64,000 bases of DNA from Membranipora membranacea (GCA_914767715.1 OU612071.1:26345681-26409680); one strand, 5' to 3'; shown: positions 1-13,437, counted from the stretch's first letter. Notes: a model not told the origin generated them from the sequence alone. Translations and numbers: made by a program.

Positions 1-1230
1 CTCTCTTAAAAGGGGCTATGAAATGCCTGCAACTTCGCGTTATTATTATGAATGTCATGCTAGTACAATATAGGAGTATATATTTTTGATATGTTATGAA
101 AAATATAATAAAAACCTTACATTACAGCTTATAGAGGAGGGTGTGATATACTGTTCAAAGTACCCTTCATATATAAAGCTGGATTTCAGAGCAGCTGTCA
201 GAATCATCAGTGGTGTTATGAGTGTGTGAGTATTACAAACATATTAATACAATGGCGTTTATGTCAATACAAAATTATGGGTTTGAATATGTATATATAT
301 TGATATGTAATGAAGAGTTGTCCTCCCGTGACACAAATGCTGCCAAAATTGATATGAAATTGTAACTCAAATGTACTATATATTATTATGTAATAAGTGC
401 ATAATTGCTTATCATATATCTCTAATATGATCTGTCTAATATATGTTGATATGAGATCTTCGCCCTGCAATGCAAGTTTACAAATGCAGTGCGGGTTTGG
501 TGTAAGTATTCATCTTTGTTCTCTTTCATATCATGGCCAAGGCATCACAGATACAATTACATCATGGTCCAGGTATACATGATTATCTGAGATTCTCCGA
601 CAATCTTGAATATTCTTGTAGTTTCCCGGATAAATTCCGATCTTCTGGTAGATTTTAGGAGAATCTCGGAAGATATATATTGTGAATACTTGTTACAGGG
701 TGTCAAATATGGAGTAGGAGAAGATGTCTGTAATTTTCAGTTCAAAAGGATGCTTAGCAATGACTGTAAACAGTACAGAGGATGGGACTACTGTGATGTG
801 AGTATATATCAAGGATGATTTTGTATTGCCATGTATTGCCAATGTATTGATAGTTTGCCAGATCGGCAGGCTTCAAATAATCGAACAGCTAACAGTTACT
901 CACACTCAATATTTAATATAACATCCAGCTGTGCTTTGATACAGATCATCATCACTAGGATCATACATCCTCTTACTAGGATTCTAGCTAATTTTCGCGC
1001 TCCTCTTTGGCCACACTGTGTGTCTGCATCCTTAATCTTATTGAAATTGAGAAGTCATTTAAGTAAAAAGTTATCATGACAATCCAAGTGAGACCCATAT
1101 AGAAGAGGCACACTTCAATGTCACTTCAAGGTAATTCCAGCATAGCTTATTTGTTTGTTGACCTAACTAATAGATTATTATAGATTATTATTTATCGCCA
1201 ATGCAACAATAGTGAAAATGATAGTATTTG
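1..1230. other. Intergenic, nothing recognised
   Basis: AT-rich sequence with only short chance reading frames. No frame shows a known domain or a convincing pair of splice sites. Confidence 0.5.
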
Positions 1231-1284
1231 GAGTTGTCTCCTCTTTCAAATAATTTTACTTTTACTATTTTGGTCATGTTATAA

Positions 1285-1390
1285 CTTTCTGTTACAGTTT
1301 ATTGCGGAGAGTTACTACACAGCTGTTATGACTATGGGAGGTCATACTTACCTCAATACAGCCGCCGATTTCTGCTGAATTCTTCTCATT
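1285..1390. repeat. Dispersed repeat, copy 1 (partner near 8.8 kb)
   Basis: Contains AGCTGTTATGACTATGGGAG followed by GTCA, which recurs exactly at 8845-8868. Flanking similarity (an ACAC..CTAC stretch before it and a CTGCTGA-like stretch after it) suggests the two loci carry pieces of one repeat family. The family is not identified. Confidence 0.5.
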
Positions 1391-1571
1391 GTGTCTACTA
1401 CTACTTATATCGTAATGATGGCCGATCTGAGACGGTTCTACAGCTGAATATGTAGCGAAAACAGCTAAGATGATTTATAGTTATATATAAATGTGGCTCA
1501 TATTTTTTTTAGAACATATATTTTTGGTATGATCAAAGCAACTCAATAAAAAACTTTCACTCACCACAATA

Positions 1572-2010
1572 GGGGTTAGTAGCTCAGTAATGGTTAGACC
1601 TGTTAAATGGAAGTGTTAAAGCAGAAATGATTAGTGCAGGGTCACCAGTTATTATTTTAAAGAGCTCAAGATGTTCACAAATTCTCGGGAATTTTAAGAA
1701 TTTTTGAGTTTCCCTTAACCATAGTTTCCAAGTCTGCAGGGGAGATAAACCAAGGGAAGACCAATCAGGACCACACAATTTTTTGAAAGGCCAAATTGAA
1801 ATTATTTTTGGCAGGAATGTTGCCCATGCACACTAGGTCCATTCCAATTCCATTCTATTCCAATGATACAAAAAAAAGTACAGCTATCATTTCTGCTGTA
1901 AATGTTCTGGTTTCGAATCCTGCTGTAGTGTACTGACAACGAGGCCCTTGGCCCAAATTGTGCTCTGACCTGTATGCAATTGACACAGTTGTCGTCTCCT
2001 ATACACAGAG
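1572..2010 (+). repeat. tRNA-derived SINE-like sequence
   Basis: TAGCTCAGTAATGGTTAGA at about 1578 resembles a tRNA A box. GGTTTCGAATCC at about 1909 resembles a B box with one extra T. The following stretch, including TGTGCTCTGACCTG, is shared with loci near 11.55 kb and 48.49 kb. The A-like and B-like boxes are over 300 bp apart, so this is either two overlapping SINEs or an interrupted copy. Confidence 0.4.
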
Positions 2011-2049
2011 AAAATAACTCATTTAAAGATAAGGGAATGCACAATCTTT

Positions 2050-5000
2050 ACATAGTTAGGGCAACTAATGTTAACATAAAATACTATCACTGATTTGGAG
2101 AAGCAGATAACATAAATAGGACGCTATTACGAAATTAAACCGAAACTATGGGGTTTGAATGGCATCAAAGAAGCAGCGCGCTCAACCACTCTGATTTAGC
2201 CTGAGTCACCCAGATTTCTTAGTTCAACTCAGACAACCCAAAGGATTTCAGAATATGAGCTTAAAACTCAGATAACCCCTCATATTCATATAAATTTCGG
2301 GAATTTCTCACTATTTGAACTTGAAATGTCACTCTCAGCTTATGGAATTCATCTGAAGAGCCCTTAATTGCTCTCTAAGCTTCTGCGACAGGAACTTGTT
2401 GAGCATTCTACAGAGCCCAACACCGTAAGTTTTTCATGCAAGGGACATTTTCCGTCTTCGATGTACCACCATACGAAATTCTTGGCATACCTCAGGATTC
2501 AGATTCTCACTGGTTGAGAGCCCTGATAGAAGACAGTCTAGTATAGTATTAATAGTCAAATTACTAAACAATACAATAAAAAGATTTGAGACTTTCTAAA
2601 TTTCGCCCCCCCATGCAAAAATTATATTTGGATATAACAAATAAATAATTATAATAAATGATTTCTATTTATATCATGTTTCGCATCAGGATCAGTGTAT
2701 TCGGAGTTGTTTGCACTTTAATGACAAACTTATCTCTCTTGTCACGTAGCTATTTTTCAAGTCATGCTATTATTCTTATTGTGAAGATGGAGATTTTATA
2801 ATTATACTCCAATCTTTTGCCATATCTAGACTACACTAGTCTGGTCTTCACACCTGATCTTTTCTGTAATAGCATCACACGACGCAAGTTATTTGATAAG
2901 TAAAGTAATCTATTATGTTAATGTCGCATTGCTCGATCTGACCTCGCTACTTGTATAACTTGGTAAATTTATATTAATTGACAATTAGGCTACTGGCTAA
3001 ATATTTTCTTTTCCTTTTTCCTTTTTCCTTTTTTTGGCACTTTGTTCACACGTATGCATTGTCAGTTTGGAATGTCAGTTACTAGAGTAATACTTTTATA
3101 GGGGTTCGTTATACCCGTCTGCCCAGCTCGACTATATTCTAAAGTCCCGGCACCGAGATGTGTAATAGACACATTTAAGTTATAATTGCATTTCCATTTT
3201 TTCTTGTGAACAAAACCTTGACGTATTACAATGTGTGATTGAGAAACTGTATTTGTGTGCTGGTATGTGACGTCCTTATTAATTGCCAACTGACTTGTGG
3301 GTAATTACATTATTTAGAAGACGTAACCTATAAAAAATACTGACAATGTAACGATGGAACAAGACAAGACGAAACGATTTAACATGTGTATGCAATGAAG
3401 CTAAACATAAAATTAAATCGTCATCAGAATTACAAACAAGACAAAAAAAACAATAAACAAAGTACACAAATTACACAAATTACAAAATGAATTTAAGCTC
3501 TTACAATTATTGATAGGAGAGGGCGTTGAATTAACCAGCTGTTGTTGAGAACATAACTCATCCAAGCTAAAAATTAACACCGCTATATAGGGTATGTATA
3601 GTCTTATATAACGTTTGTTTGCATGATAATAATGAATATGGAACCTTGACATAATAATATGCGCTCAAAATTAAATTACAGCTATAGCAATTGATAGAAA
3701 TCTCCACAAACAGTTTTCTACATATTAGGAACGCATCAGATTAAAATTATTCTTTTAAAAAATTAAACTTACATGGTGTAGGGTTCTATAACGTTTCTTG
3801 GAGCGAGTTGAAAACATGAGTAAATTTACTGGCGGCCAGAGAAAAACCTTCCTCTTGCTGAGCTGCCGTGTGTAACAATGCTGGCTGATTGTTAAAACAA
3901 ATGAGTCATAAAAATAGCTATATAACTTGGAACAATAGGAAAGCGCAAACAGCACAGAAATAGCTGGCTGCTATAGCTATGTTCATACCAAAATTATTGG
4001 TTATAATGAAGACATTTAATAATAAATGCTAATTACCTTAATTAACTGGTCTTTTAAATTTCTTCTTGCATCAAAAAAATATTCATAAATAATAATGTCC
4101 ATCCCAAAACAATTTGATGTAATAACTAAGTAATTACGTTCCGTTTGATATAACACTATTATAACGATAGTAATAGTTTCTGTCCAATATTATAGAGGAT
4201 GCCGGTATCAGACAAATTTAATACTTGTATACTTTAATCTCGGTTCAAGTCGAATCGGAAAATTAATTGTAAGTTTGAATTGATGATAATTTTTGTCATG
4301 TATATTTCTTCACGTATTATAATGTCAGGCTTATGCGTTTTATGTAATGTTCACTATAATTCTCATAATATGTAGCTGGCATGACTAATGCATTGTTTTG
4401 TTATTCACAGAGCACGATTTCAACGATAAGAATCTTAACAACAAAAGAAAAGCATCCTATTGTTCGGTTGCTAATAATCATTCCTGACCTGGTCCGAGTA
4501 CAATCAGGTTGTGAAAACAAAATATGTTCGAACATTAAACTGGCCGATAGATTTTCTAAGACCTTTAAACAAAAAGAAGATTTACGAAATAATCTTCTCC
4601 TAGTTTATCAAAAACCTAATTGCCTAGTCAACGGTCAGTCAGGCAAGAAGACACAATTGTGCCTATGTAAATTTTGAGATCGGCCTTTGTTGTCACCTCT
4701 TGGCTCACCCTCAAATATTCATCCAGGAAAAAGAGTGATTGCCCTATCAATCACACTGTGTAAAAATCAATGACATCAATTGATCACAATATCAATTATT
4801 AAGCCACCTCAGCAGCGATAGCAGCGATAGGACCACAGGTGAGTTACGTAACTGAAATACACAGGAGTAATACATGCAGCCACACAGGGCATTTTGGTTT
4901 TGTAATGGCTCTCAAGTTAGTATTTTAGGCTAGACATTGATATCAATTAGCTCAGGACACTAAAACACCATACTAACATTTGGGGCAACATAGCTAACCA

Positions 5001-5715
5001 TACGTCTCATATTGCGGGTGGGTGAATTCATAAAACTGCTGGCTCCTCTTCCCCTAATATTTCCATGTCCCAGTAACCAATAACATCAATGTCTCGATGC
5101 TTGCAGTTCACCAATGGGTATCAATACTAGTAAATATTCCAATCTGTTTTCAAGTGGTACCCATTTAATTTACAACAACACCTGGAATATTTATTAGCCT
5201 CACACTACAGCCATGTAAACTCTTTGGATCATTGACTGGTCAGAGGACACATAATTTATGATTCTATGTAATGTAGGGAGATTTGGCCTGTGACCTCTAC
5301 TATATAAGATTTATTACTTATTTTCTTTTATATTTTACAATTAAGTATGCGTTAATTCCCTGTTGGCTGGTTTCATTAGGCAGGTCACTGACTTGTTTTT
5401 GATGGATTATGTATATTTGTTGGCTAAAATTAGATTGGCTCATATTGGGGCTCATCATCATGCAGGTGATCAACTATGTATCGATTTGGTTGGCTAAACT
5501 TGATAAGGCTGGTCCATTACCTTCCCACTGATAAATTATGTAAATTTGGAGTCTAAACAACAACAGGTAGACTGGTTTTATAATAGGACTCGTTGCATAT
5601 GTTACAGCCAGGGATTTGCAAGTGTTTTAGTGTGACAAACAAACTTGTGCTTGCAGACCTAGCTGCCCATTCTAACTGCAGTAAGTATTTATAGCATAAC
5701 AGCATTATCTCTTAA
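2050..5715. other. Intergenic, no supported gene
   Basis: AT-rich sequence with a T/C-rich tract near 3006-3035 and short open frames only. The longest is 98 codons at 4381-4677 (+); its last third faintly recalls the conserved end of some retroelement proteins, but not enough for a call. Confidence 0.5.
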
Positions 5716-5718
5716 AAC

Positions 5719-6193
5719 ACACTACCCACCTACCCACCTACCCCCTACCCACCTACCCACCAACCCATCTACCCACCTACCCCCTCCCGCCTACCCACCA
5801 ATACCCACCTACCCATCTGCCCATCGACCCACCTACACACCTACCAATCTGCCGACCTACCCACCGACCCATCTACCCACCTACCCACCTACCCACCTAC
5901 CTGCCTACCTGCCTACCCACCTACTCACCTACCCATCTACCCACCTACCCCTTACCTATCTACCCATCAACCCATCTACCCACCTACCCTCTTCCCATCT
6001 ACCCATCTACCCACATATCCCCCGCCTACCCACCCACCAATCTACCCACCTTCCCCTTCCCGCCACCCACTTACCCACCTACACTCTCCCGCCTACCCAC
6101 CTATACCCACCTACCCTCTTACTTCTACCACCTATACCCACCTACCCATCTACCCACCTATCCGCCTACCTGCCTACCTGCCTACCCACCTAC
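5719..6193. repeat. C-rich minisatellite, degenerate 8-mer CCCACCTA
   Basis: About 475 bp built almost wholly from CCTACCCA-type units, with variants such as CTGCCTAC, CCATCTAC and CCCCTCCCG. The opposite strand reads TAGGTGGG, so it carries regular G-runs. There is strong strand asymmetry (almost no G on the + strand) against the AT-rich background. Confidence 0.9.
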
Positions 6194-6736
6194 TTTCTCA
6201 CTTACTTACATTCTGCCTTAATGCATTGGTCTTGAAAACTTGTAAATGAAACATTCTACACCACACTCCTGTCTTTCTTTCAGATAAGTTTTTACCTCTT
6301 GATGGGCTTCTTGGGTTTTTGGCAACGAATACTTCTTGGTAATTTTGTCAGCTTTTGAACTGATTTAGCCGGAGCTCGAAACTTGGTACTCATACAATCT
6401 TATGAAGCTGTTGGTAATTGATTCGGAGGGTTCAATGGCCCACCTGTAACAAGTAAGTTTAATACTGTATCGCCCATTAGCTATGTAGGTTTACTAGGCA
6501 TATTTTATAGGATAAGTATGAATTTGTGTGTAACTTTAATGCAAGTCTTTAACTAAGTTTTCCTGAGTCGGTTGAGAGAGGGCAACTTCTCATTTCTACT
6601 ATACCTGATAAATCTTTTCACAGGTCTGGACTTTGATTGCTACGACAAGGAGAGTATCATTGGCACAAAAAAATTCTTTTTTCTACCCAAGCTAGATATT
6701 ATGTTCCATGATCAATGCCATTATTTATCCACTGAT

Positions 6737-7000
6737 TAGGTAAATTCGCCCCTTGGTATCTATATTAAATAATCATTAATCATAATTATTCATTTTCATG
6801 GGGAAATCCAACTGAATCCAACTTGAAATCAAGTTGTCTCCCTATTACCAATGAGGAGATAATTCTAAGTTTCATTTGGCTGATATAGAAAAACCTAATC
6901 ATAAAATCTATTCAGTTGGATTTCTCTATGAAAATGATTAATTAATTGATTAATAATTAATGATTATTCAATATAGATACCAAGGGCGCGAATTTACCTA
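6737..7000. mobile_element. MITE with long terminal inverted repeats, TA target site
   Basis: The left end TAGGTAAATTCGCCCCTTGG is mirrored by the right end ...CGCGAATTTACCTA. The inverted match continues inward for about 80 bp per side (TATCTATATT.., then CATTTTCAT.. and AATCCAACTGAAT), enclosing about 100 bp. Reading the outer TA as a target duplication gives GGTAAATTCG termini, as in Tc1/mariner-type MITEs. No coding capacity. Confidence 0.8.
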
Positions 7001-7535
7001 TTGCCATACCTTAAATCAGTTCTTGTATTAGCAGATCCTATTACATCACATGGTTTTAGTTTGACAAGTGTGACACTGATATTTTTGATAGCCCCTTTAT
7101 GGCATGCTACAACTTTGAAAGACGAAAAATAACTAGGCCTAAATGGTCTTTCACCTGTGTATCTATGTATACAATACATATCAGGACAGGGGCGGCATGT
7201 CTTAAAGTTACTCCCATACCGTGATCTGTGATAAACATAATCTGCTTATTGTTCACACTTCCTGGTATAACCCATTACACTGTGCCATGCTTTGTCCAAA
7301 GGCTCAACCTAGACTTACCTATGCAACCATATAGTTCTGATGAAAATTCAGATAACAGAAGATGAATTGTCGGCCATTTTGTGCTGGCATGACAAGACTT
7401 AATCTATTCCTAGCCTTGTGCTATAGCTACTTTTAGTACTAACTTACTATTTTGTGCTCGCGTGCTAAGATGAAATCTATAACTAATCTTGTTTTACATA
7501 ATATCGCTTCTTATTAATTTACATCCTTGCACTCA

Positions 7536-8526
7536 GGTATGTGAGAATTAGAGCAAACAACAATCAACCAGGCCTCTTACAAGCTAAGCTAATTCCTGAC
7601 TTTTTAGACATTTTTGTTGGTGCACCACAAAGGACTAAGCTAAGCCCCCTTTTATGGCTTTTTTACGTTAATGATTTGAAAGTAAATGATTTTAATGTAG
7701 TTAAGTATGCTGACGACACTACTTTTTTTAAGGCTTTTGATAAGGCAGGAGGTTCTGTAGCACCTGCAGTTTTAGCAACCCACCAATGGGCATCTGAGAA
7801 TGAGAAGATTTTAAATACTGATAAGACCATATTTACGAATGTCTTATTCAATTATAGATACCAATATGATGAGGCGATTGTTTTAGATGAGAACATTAGC
7901 ATTTTGCCTTCAAATTCTGTCAAGTTTTTTAGGCGTTACCATTGACGATCATATGACTTTTAGTCACATGTAGATAAGATTGTATCTAGTTGTAATTCCA
8001 GGCTTTATCTATTACGGCAACTAAAGATTTAAGGTGTAAACACCGAAGGGCTCAAAAAGTTTTATACTGCTAATATCAGATCAATTATCACTTACGCCTC
8101 ACCATCTTGGTTTTTCCTTTTATCTGAAAGAGATAAGAACAAGCTCGAAAATATTCAGAGAACTGCTTCTCGTTTTATTTTGCCGGATCTTAGCTACGAT
8201 GATAGATTAGCTATTTTAGAGCTACCTTCTGTATGTGATTTTATATTTACTCTTGGCAAACGACACTTTAACAAAAGAGCCTCTGATCCACAGCATCCAC
8301 TTTTTAGTAGAGTACACTTTAATACACGCAGTAGAATATCCTCTTGTCAAAACACTATTTTTAGGCCTGTTGTATGCCGAACACAAAAACGTGCCAAATC
8401 CTTTTTTCCAATTTCTTATGTCTTATCTGAACAAGTGATAATTTTGCCTAGTAGACTTTTTTTATTTTTTACACTGATACATACATACAATGATACTGAA
8501 TGTAAAATAAACTGAAACAGAAACAG
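7536..8526 (+). pseudogene. 3' fragment of a non-LTR retrotransposon (LINE) reverse transcriptase
   Basis: Starts in the middle of the RT domain. GAPQRTKLSPLLW corresponds to the usual GxPQGxxLSPLLF block and VKYADDTTFF holds the catalytic YADD. After about 7930 the frame shifts (LGVTIDDH, then VDKIVSSCNSRLYLLRQLK in other frames). The C-terminal region (KNKLENIQRTASRFILPDLS, HPLFSRVHFNTRSRISSCQN) stays open to 8515. The element ends with GAAACAGAAACAG, perhaps a short 3' repeat tail. It is 5'-truncated with no endonuclease, as expected of a dead LINE copy of a CR1/jockey-like group. The clade is uncertain. Confidence 0.85.
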
Positions 8527-8804
8527 GTATCTAGAATAAACTTCTCTAGGGAAACAAGATTTCAAATAATGAACGAAAAATTTTTAAATTGCGTCGGTAA
8601 AAAGTTATCGTGAGAATGCTAGTCACCACTCCCGAAATTATTATCTCAAGATGCAGTAAACTGTCTTAAAACTCGTTGTTAGATTACCACTCAGGCTGAC
8701 TCATCATTAAATATTAGTTAGTTTTCGTGATCAGTTCAAATATTTAAACTGACAGTAATTTGAAGTTGCCTCCCCTTTTTAGGCCTGATATGTTATTTTG
8801 GTGC

Positions 8805-8940
8805 CTTACCAGTTTAGTGCCAAAAGTACGACACCCACTACAAAGCTGTTATGACTATGGGAGGTCACTCTATCTGACAGCAGGTGCTTTTTTCCTGCTG
8901 ACTGCTTCTCAACTCTTTATGAGCTGTGATTGTTGTCTAC
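8805..8940. repeat. Dispersed repeat, copy 2 (partner near 1.3 kb)
   Basis: Shares AGCTGTTATGACTATGGGAG plus GTCA with 1321-1344, and shows weaker similarity on both sides. Type unknown. Confidence 0.5.
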
Positions 8941-10050
8941 GAGTATAGAATGTTTCCTCACCTGAACAATATGATAGATGGATTAACGCTATTCAAATCT
9001 GAATAAGAATCTTGTCTTCAATTGTTAAGGTATTTTTTAAGCAGGTGCGATCACTTCTACTCAATAAAAGCTATTGTGTCAGCGATATTTGTTTTCTTCC
9101 CCCATCTTCTTTGGAGACAACGCAGCAGTGAATTTTTCTTATTTTGTTATGTCAGAACTATGTGTGGGTTTAATCAATAGATCAAATATGAATGACGGTA
9201 GTTTTAGGTGCGAATCACAGAAATGAATGTATGGTAAAGTCTGTAGAAAGCCTGTACACGCCTAATTCACTCCTTCTTTATCTGATATTAGGCAGCCAGT
9301 CCTTAATGGCCCATTGAAAGCCTTTTCCAATCAAAGGCAATTATTACTTTGTTATGCCGTTGAGAAACACAGAAGAAATGTATCTGTGGTGCAAGGGCAA
9401 GTATGGTTTGCTAGTGCAAGACAATGTGTAAGATTTGGCCATATAGGTAGGATAAGAGTCAAATTTTTTTAATCTAGGCGTGCATGCACATCTTTGAATA
9501 CGATAATCGTATTGGTTATAAAAAAAAAAATTTCACAGTGTTGAGGTTCTATTTTTTTTCACAAGTTGATCTTTGATCAACAGACCATCATTGTTTGTGA
9601 GATGATCTGGTTAGCAGAAGAACATATGAAAGCTCCATCATCAGTGATACAATCAGTACCAGTGCTCTAACATAGAGGCTATAAGGCTATCACTGCTAGC
9701 TAGATAAGGAATTTTCACTTTGAAAATCTAATTTACAATTTTGCGATGGGGATTTATCCTTTCATATGCCGAGAGATAATAACTCATTGGAAATAAAAGC
9801 AAGACAGGTCTTTGTGTAGTAATCACAGAAACCTTTCGTGAAATGCTGACAAGCATCGCTTCTTATTTTACATATAAGATAAACTGATAATGTTGTTTGA
9901 ATGTCAGTAGAGGAATTTTAACTATCTAGTTATTCTATCCGTCCCAGTGTTACAAAATACAATAAAATTGTTTGACTATAATTGATAATAATATATTATT
10001 TAGATTTGTCATGCAACCTTTTCGTGTTGATATGACAAGTCTAATGGAAT
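8940..10050. other. Intergenic, nothing recognised
   Basis: AT-rich, with short homopolymer runs around 9522-9560. No open frame of note. Confidence 0.5.
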
Positions 10051-10051
10051 A

Positions 10052-10372
10052 ATGTTCACTCAGTACAGTACAATATTCTGTAATGATGAATCCCATAACC
10101 ACTATTACACTAATGGAAAACAGCTAGTAATTGATGAACTTATGCTTTTAGGTGTATTGACAGCATCTTCTAGAAGTAAGGATGTCATTAAATCTGTTTC
10201 GCTTAGATCTCTATTACTATTAAATTTTCTAATACTCATTATTGGCTTTTGCTTCAGATTGCTATTTATCGCTTGCGTTACACAAACAGGGCTTTTTCAG
10301 AGTATTGCACATTCACAAGTGATTATTTCAACCGCTGCATCTCCTGACACCGTGACTACATTTGGTGAGTAA
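10052..10372 (+). other. Weak candidate first exon with one membrane segment
   Basis: An ATG-started frame of 106 codons holds one strongly hydrophobic run (LLLLNFLILIIGFCFRLLF). It meets a good donor site, TTTG|GTGAGTAAT, near its end, so it could encode the N-terminus of a single-pass membrane protein. No downstream exon was identified and the frame may be chance. Confidence 0.15.
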
Positions 10373-10384
10373 TATTGATTGCAT

Positions 10385-10700
10385 TTATTGAGCCAGGAGT
10401 AGGCTAATGGTAAAGGTACGGACTTAGAATCTTTGCAGTCCAGTCTCCGATTTGGTACTGGTCCTAGCTAGGCTTTTGCGGAACAAGACTAAACATAATG
10501 GAGGTCCCATGTGATTGCACTCTCCAAATGCAGTAAAGAAAACCACCTCTCGAATAACGAGTAACCGGGTTTCCGGCCGGCATAGGGTGCTGCATTCGTA
10601 CTAGGAGCCCCATTACTGTGCCCAAGAGAGTATAACTCTCTCTGCTTCAACACTTGTGACGAGCTGTTATCCCATGCAGCTCGGTACAGACAGTACATAC
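10385..10700. repeat. Possible tRNA-derived SINE
   Basis: GTAGGCTAATGGTAAAGG at about 10,399 looks like a tRNA A box, and GTCTCCGATTTGG about 45 bp later could be a decayed B box. The next 250 bp are noticeably less AT-rich than the flanks. No second copy was found here, so the call is tentative. Confidence 0.3.
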
Positions 10701-11499
10701 AATTACTTTAGGTTTCCATTTTTATTTTGTTAAAACCAGTTTGGGTGATAAAGCGCAGGAAGCAAATAAAGAAATTTTGTTCATAATTTTAATCATTATC
10801 CTTAAAAACAAGGATATAATGTCATTGAAAGAGATTCCAAACTCAATTACTGGTTCAAGTCAGACAAAAAGTAATAAGTTAGAAGTTTAGCCTTATGTTG
10901 TAATTTTTCTGTAAGATCTCAGTAATTCCGTGCTTGACCATATAATTATCATAAAGTAAATCTATGCCAAGCCCTCATTAAAACTGCCTGAAGGAGATAT
11001 AGATATAATATATATTATTATTTATTCATAAACGGACATATTAGCAGGCATTAACTGTGTAAACATGGTTTTTCCGTTTCAAACAAAAACTATATTGAAT
11101 ACATCTAAGTGAAATTAAGGGAGTTGTCCATTCTCTTGCAAGTGGGAGATAACTTCTGCAAGTTTCTAATTTTGCAACCTCTCATGCCAATTTTTTCAGT
11201 GAAACAATAGAATGCTACCTACAGGAAGTAAACTTGCTCAAGATATACCGACCTTCAGCTTAATATTCATCCATATTATTATATGTAAATTATCACTAAA
11301 CCCTTTGGAGCTCAGAGATATATTGAAGAGAAGGGGGTGGGGGGTTAGCTTGCGGCCGCTTGGATTTTACAGGTTTGAATCGAACACCCTTCTTCGAAAG
11401 TCCTAGACACTAGATGGAAATGCTTTAACAATTGAACAGCAGTACCAGAATTATGCTCCGCAACCAATCCGAGTGATGCATTGCAACTACCTCTGCTTT

Positions 11500-11630
11500 C
11501 TACTGTCTACAGGGCTCTGTGCCTTACCCCCTCCTCCAGGTGTGCTCCGACCTGCCTGCAAACTGAAATCATCGCATCTAATAAAGCCATCGTCTTCTCT
11601 GTCTACGGGCTGAGACAGAGTATTGTTTTT
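11500..11630. repeat. SINE body fragment sharing a core with 1.95 and 48.49 kb
   Basis: GTGTGCTCCGACCTGCCTGC matches GTGTGCTTTGACCTGCCTGT at about 48,483 and TGTGCTCTGACCTGTATGC at about 1959. An upstream TTACCCCC and a downstream GGGCTGAGAC-like stretch are also shared with the 48.4-kb copy. GGTTTGAATCGA at about 11,371 could be a related B box. Confidence 0.45.
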
Positions 11631-11699
11631 TTAACCAACATCACTAGCCTAGCCCTGTACCGTTATATACATGCGTTACACAAGGAGTAAACATCGAGT

Positions 11700-13437
11700 G
11701 AACGCGAGACATCTGCGCCGTGCGACTGGTGTAAAATTTGATAAAGAAAACAATATTTTTCAGATATCAACAATTAACAAAGACAAAATATGACAGTTTT
11801 GTCACATCAATTATCAGCCAATCAAATTGTGATAATTCATCTTGGTACAGACAAGCAAAATATTTCTGTTATATATTATAATTGTTTCCTGGTGCAATAC
11901 TTATATATCTGTATATGTCTGTGGAAGTTACTCTCATATACAAATTACTTTGTGGCCACAAAGCATTTTATTCTTATTTGAGTCATAATACAATTTTCAC
12001 TTCATCGACAGACAGTGAGTGCTGAGGATTACTAAATGACTGATTGTTTTTACTGTTAATTTTGAATCTACACAATTATACCACATTCCGTGGAGCATTG
12101 ACTACTTCTGTAGACAGTAGAGTAAGCTTTCATTACCCTCACAAAGAAGAGAAGCTACATCACAGTACTGTAAGGTAACAGTAGCAGCTGAGAGGTTAAT
12201 ATATCAGAGAGCAGAGCTGCCGTGATTAAAGCTGTCTCATCACAGGACCTCAGGTGTATCTCTGTAAGTAAGTTAAACAAATGCACATGGTTTCAATATT
12301 AATTTTCTAACTTGCTGCAATAATGGGTATCCATTTAAGATGCGAGCAATTAATTATAGGTTAAAAACAAACAAAAAACTAGGTGTCTAGGAGATTACTG
12401 CTTCTGATTTCTCTGTAATAAGAACACCAGCATGTATTTTTGAGCAGTCCAATGAGGGTGTTTCCCAACACTGTCAGTATTGGCTTATGTCACTATTTTT
12501 TTAATCCACGATGTCTCTCCTGTGATTAATTCACGGTTGGTCAAGCTTATATAAAACAAGCTCGCAAGGTTCAGGTCATTCGAAACACTATACGTTTTTT
12601 GTAACTTGTATTGCATCTCTTATGATAAAAAACATCAACAGCTTTGATTGATGCAGATTAGATTGTTTCTAACCTGCTTGACAATACTTTTTTTGTGGCT
12701 GTCCTTATTTGCAAGGTTATCCCAAAGGTACATATTGTACCTCAAACGATGTGCCTCTGTTCCATGAGGCCGGTAGGCAAGCTGAGGACCCCTAAATTAG
12801 CCATAGCCTCGAACAAAATTCGGATGCACATAATGCAGTCAATCAATAACACGAGTTTAGCTAGCTAGAGTAAGGATAATTAACTGCAGGCCTTGTCCAG
12901 GGTAGTGTGACGTTATTTAATATGACAGCCTCTTTGATATTGTTTTGGTTTGATGTTGCCTGTTCCTGGTTTGCACTCATAAAAGAAATATTCTGACAGC
13001 TAAGTCCAATGACCAGGCGTTAGCATCGCTTTAACCTGTAAGTCTGGTCCCTAGTGGCATAAAACTAAAGCTTGATGTCCCTGGGGAAATCTCATATTCA
13101 AAGATTGGAATATCTCCCGATAAGCTCTTGCTTAATTTCTGAGAACTCATAACAAACAACTTTTGAATAGAGCTTATATTACTTTGAAGCTAACATAATT
13201 TAGATGGAAGAACGTCAGAAATATTTTAGCTGTGTCAGGGTGTGCCCGAGATAATAAATTGAATTAACTCAATTTTTTTTCCTGGCATTAATGACTAGAT
13301 TTTTTAGAGTACGTGATCTGAAGGAGCTGTGCTATATTTGTTTAATTTGATGTCTCGTTTTAGCTAACTAATAGCAGCAGTGACCCTGACCTTACGTTAT
13401 AACAGTTAGGAGACAGCGAACTTCACACTCAGTCACA
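11700..13437. other. Intergenic / upstream region of the GPCR gene
   Basis: No protein-like frame. Besides the possible TATA box at 12,547 there is a candidate donor, CTCTGTAAGTAAG, near 12,260 that could belong to a noncoding 5' exon. Not resolved. Confidence 0.3.
12547..12557 (+). promoter_or_regulatory. Possible TATA box upstream of the GPCR gene
   Basis: TTATATAAAAC lies about 0.9 kb before the GPCR start codon. If used, transcription would begin near 12,580 and the 5' untranslated region would be long or spliced; CTCGTTTTAG just before 13,363 could be an acceptor. Such motifs are common by chance in AT-rich DNA, so this is only a candidate. Confidence 0.2.

Noticed and set aside
4381-4677. 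98-codon + strand frame with a faint retroelement-like C-terminus (FKQKEDLRNNLLL)
   Set aside because: The resemblance covers about 15 residues, with no reverse transcriptase or other block nearby. Not enough for a feature.
7180-7200. GGACAGGGGCGGCATG considered as a DNA transposon terminus
   Set aside because: No inverted partner or flanking target duplication was found within several kilobases.
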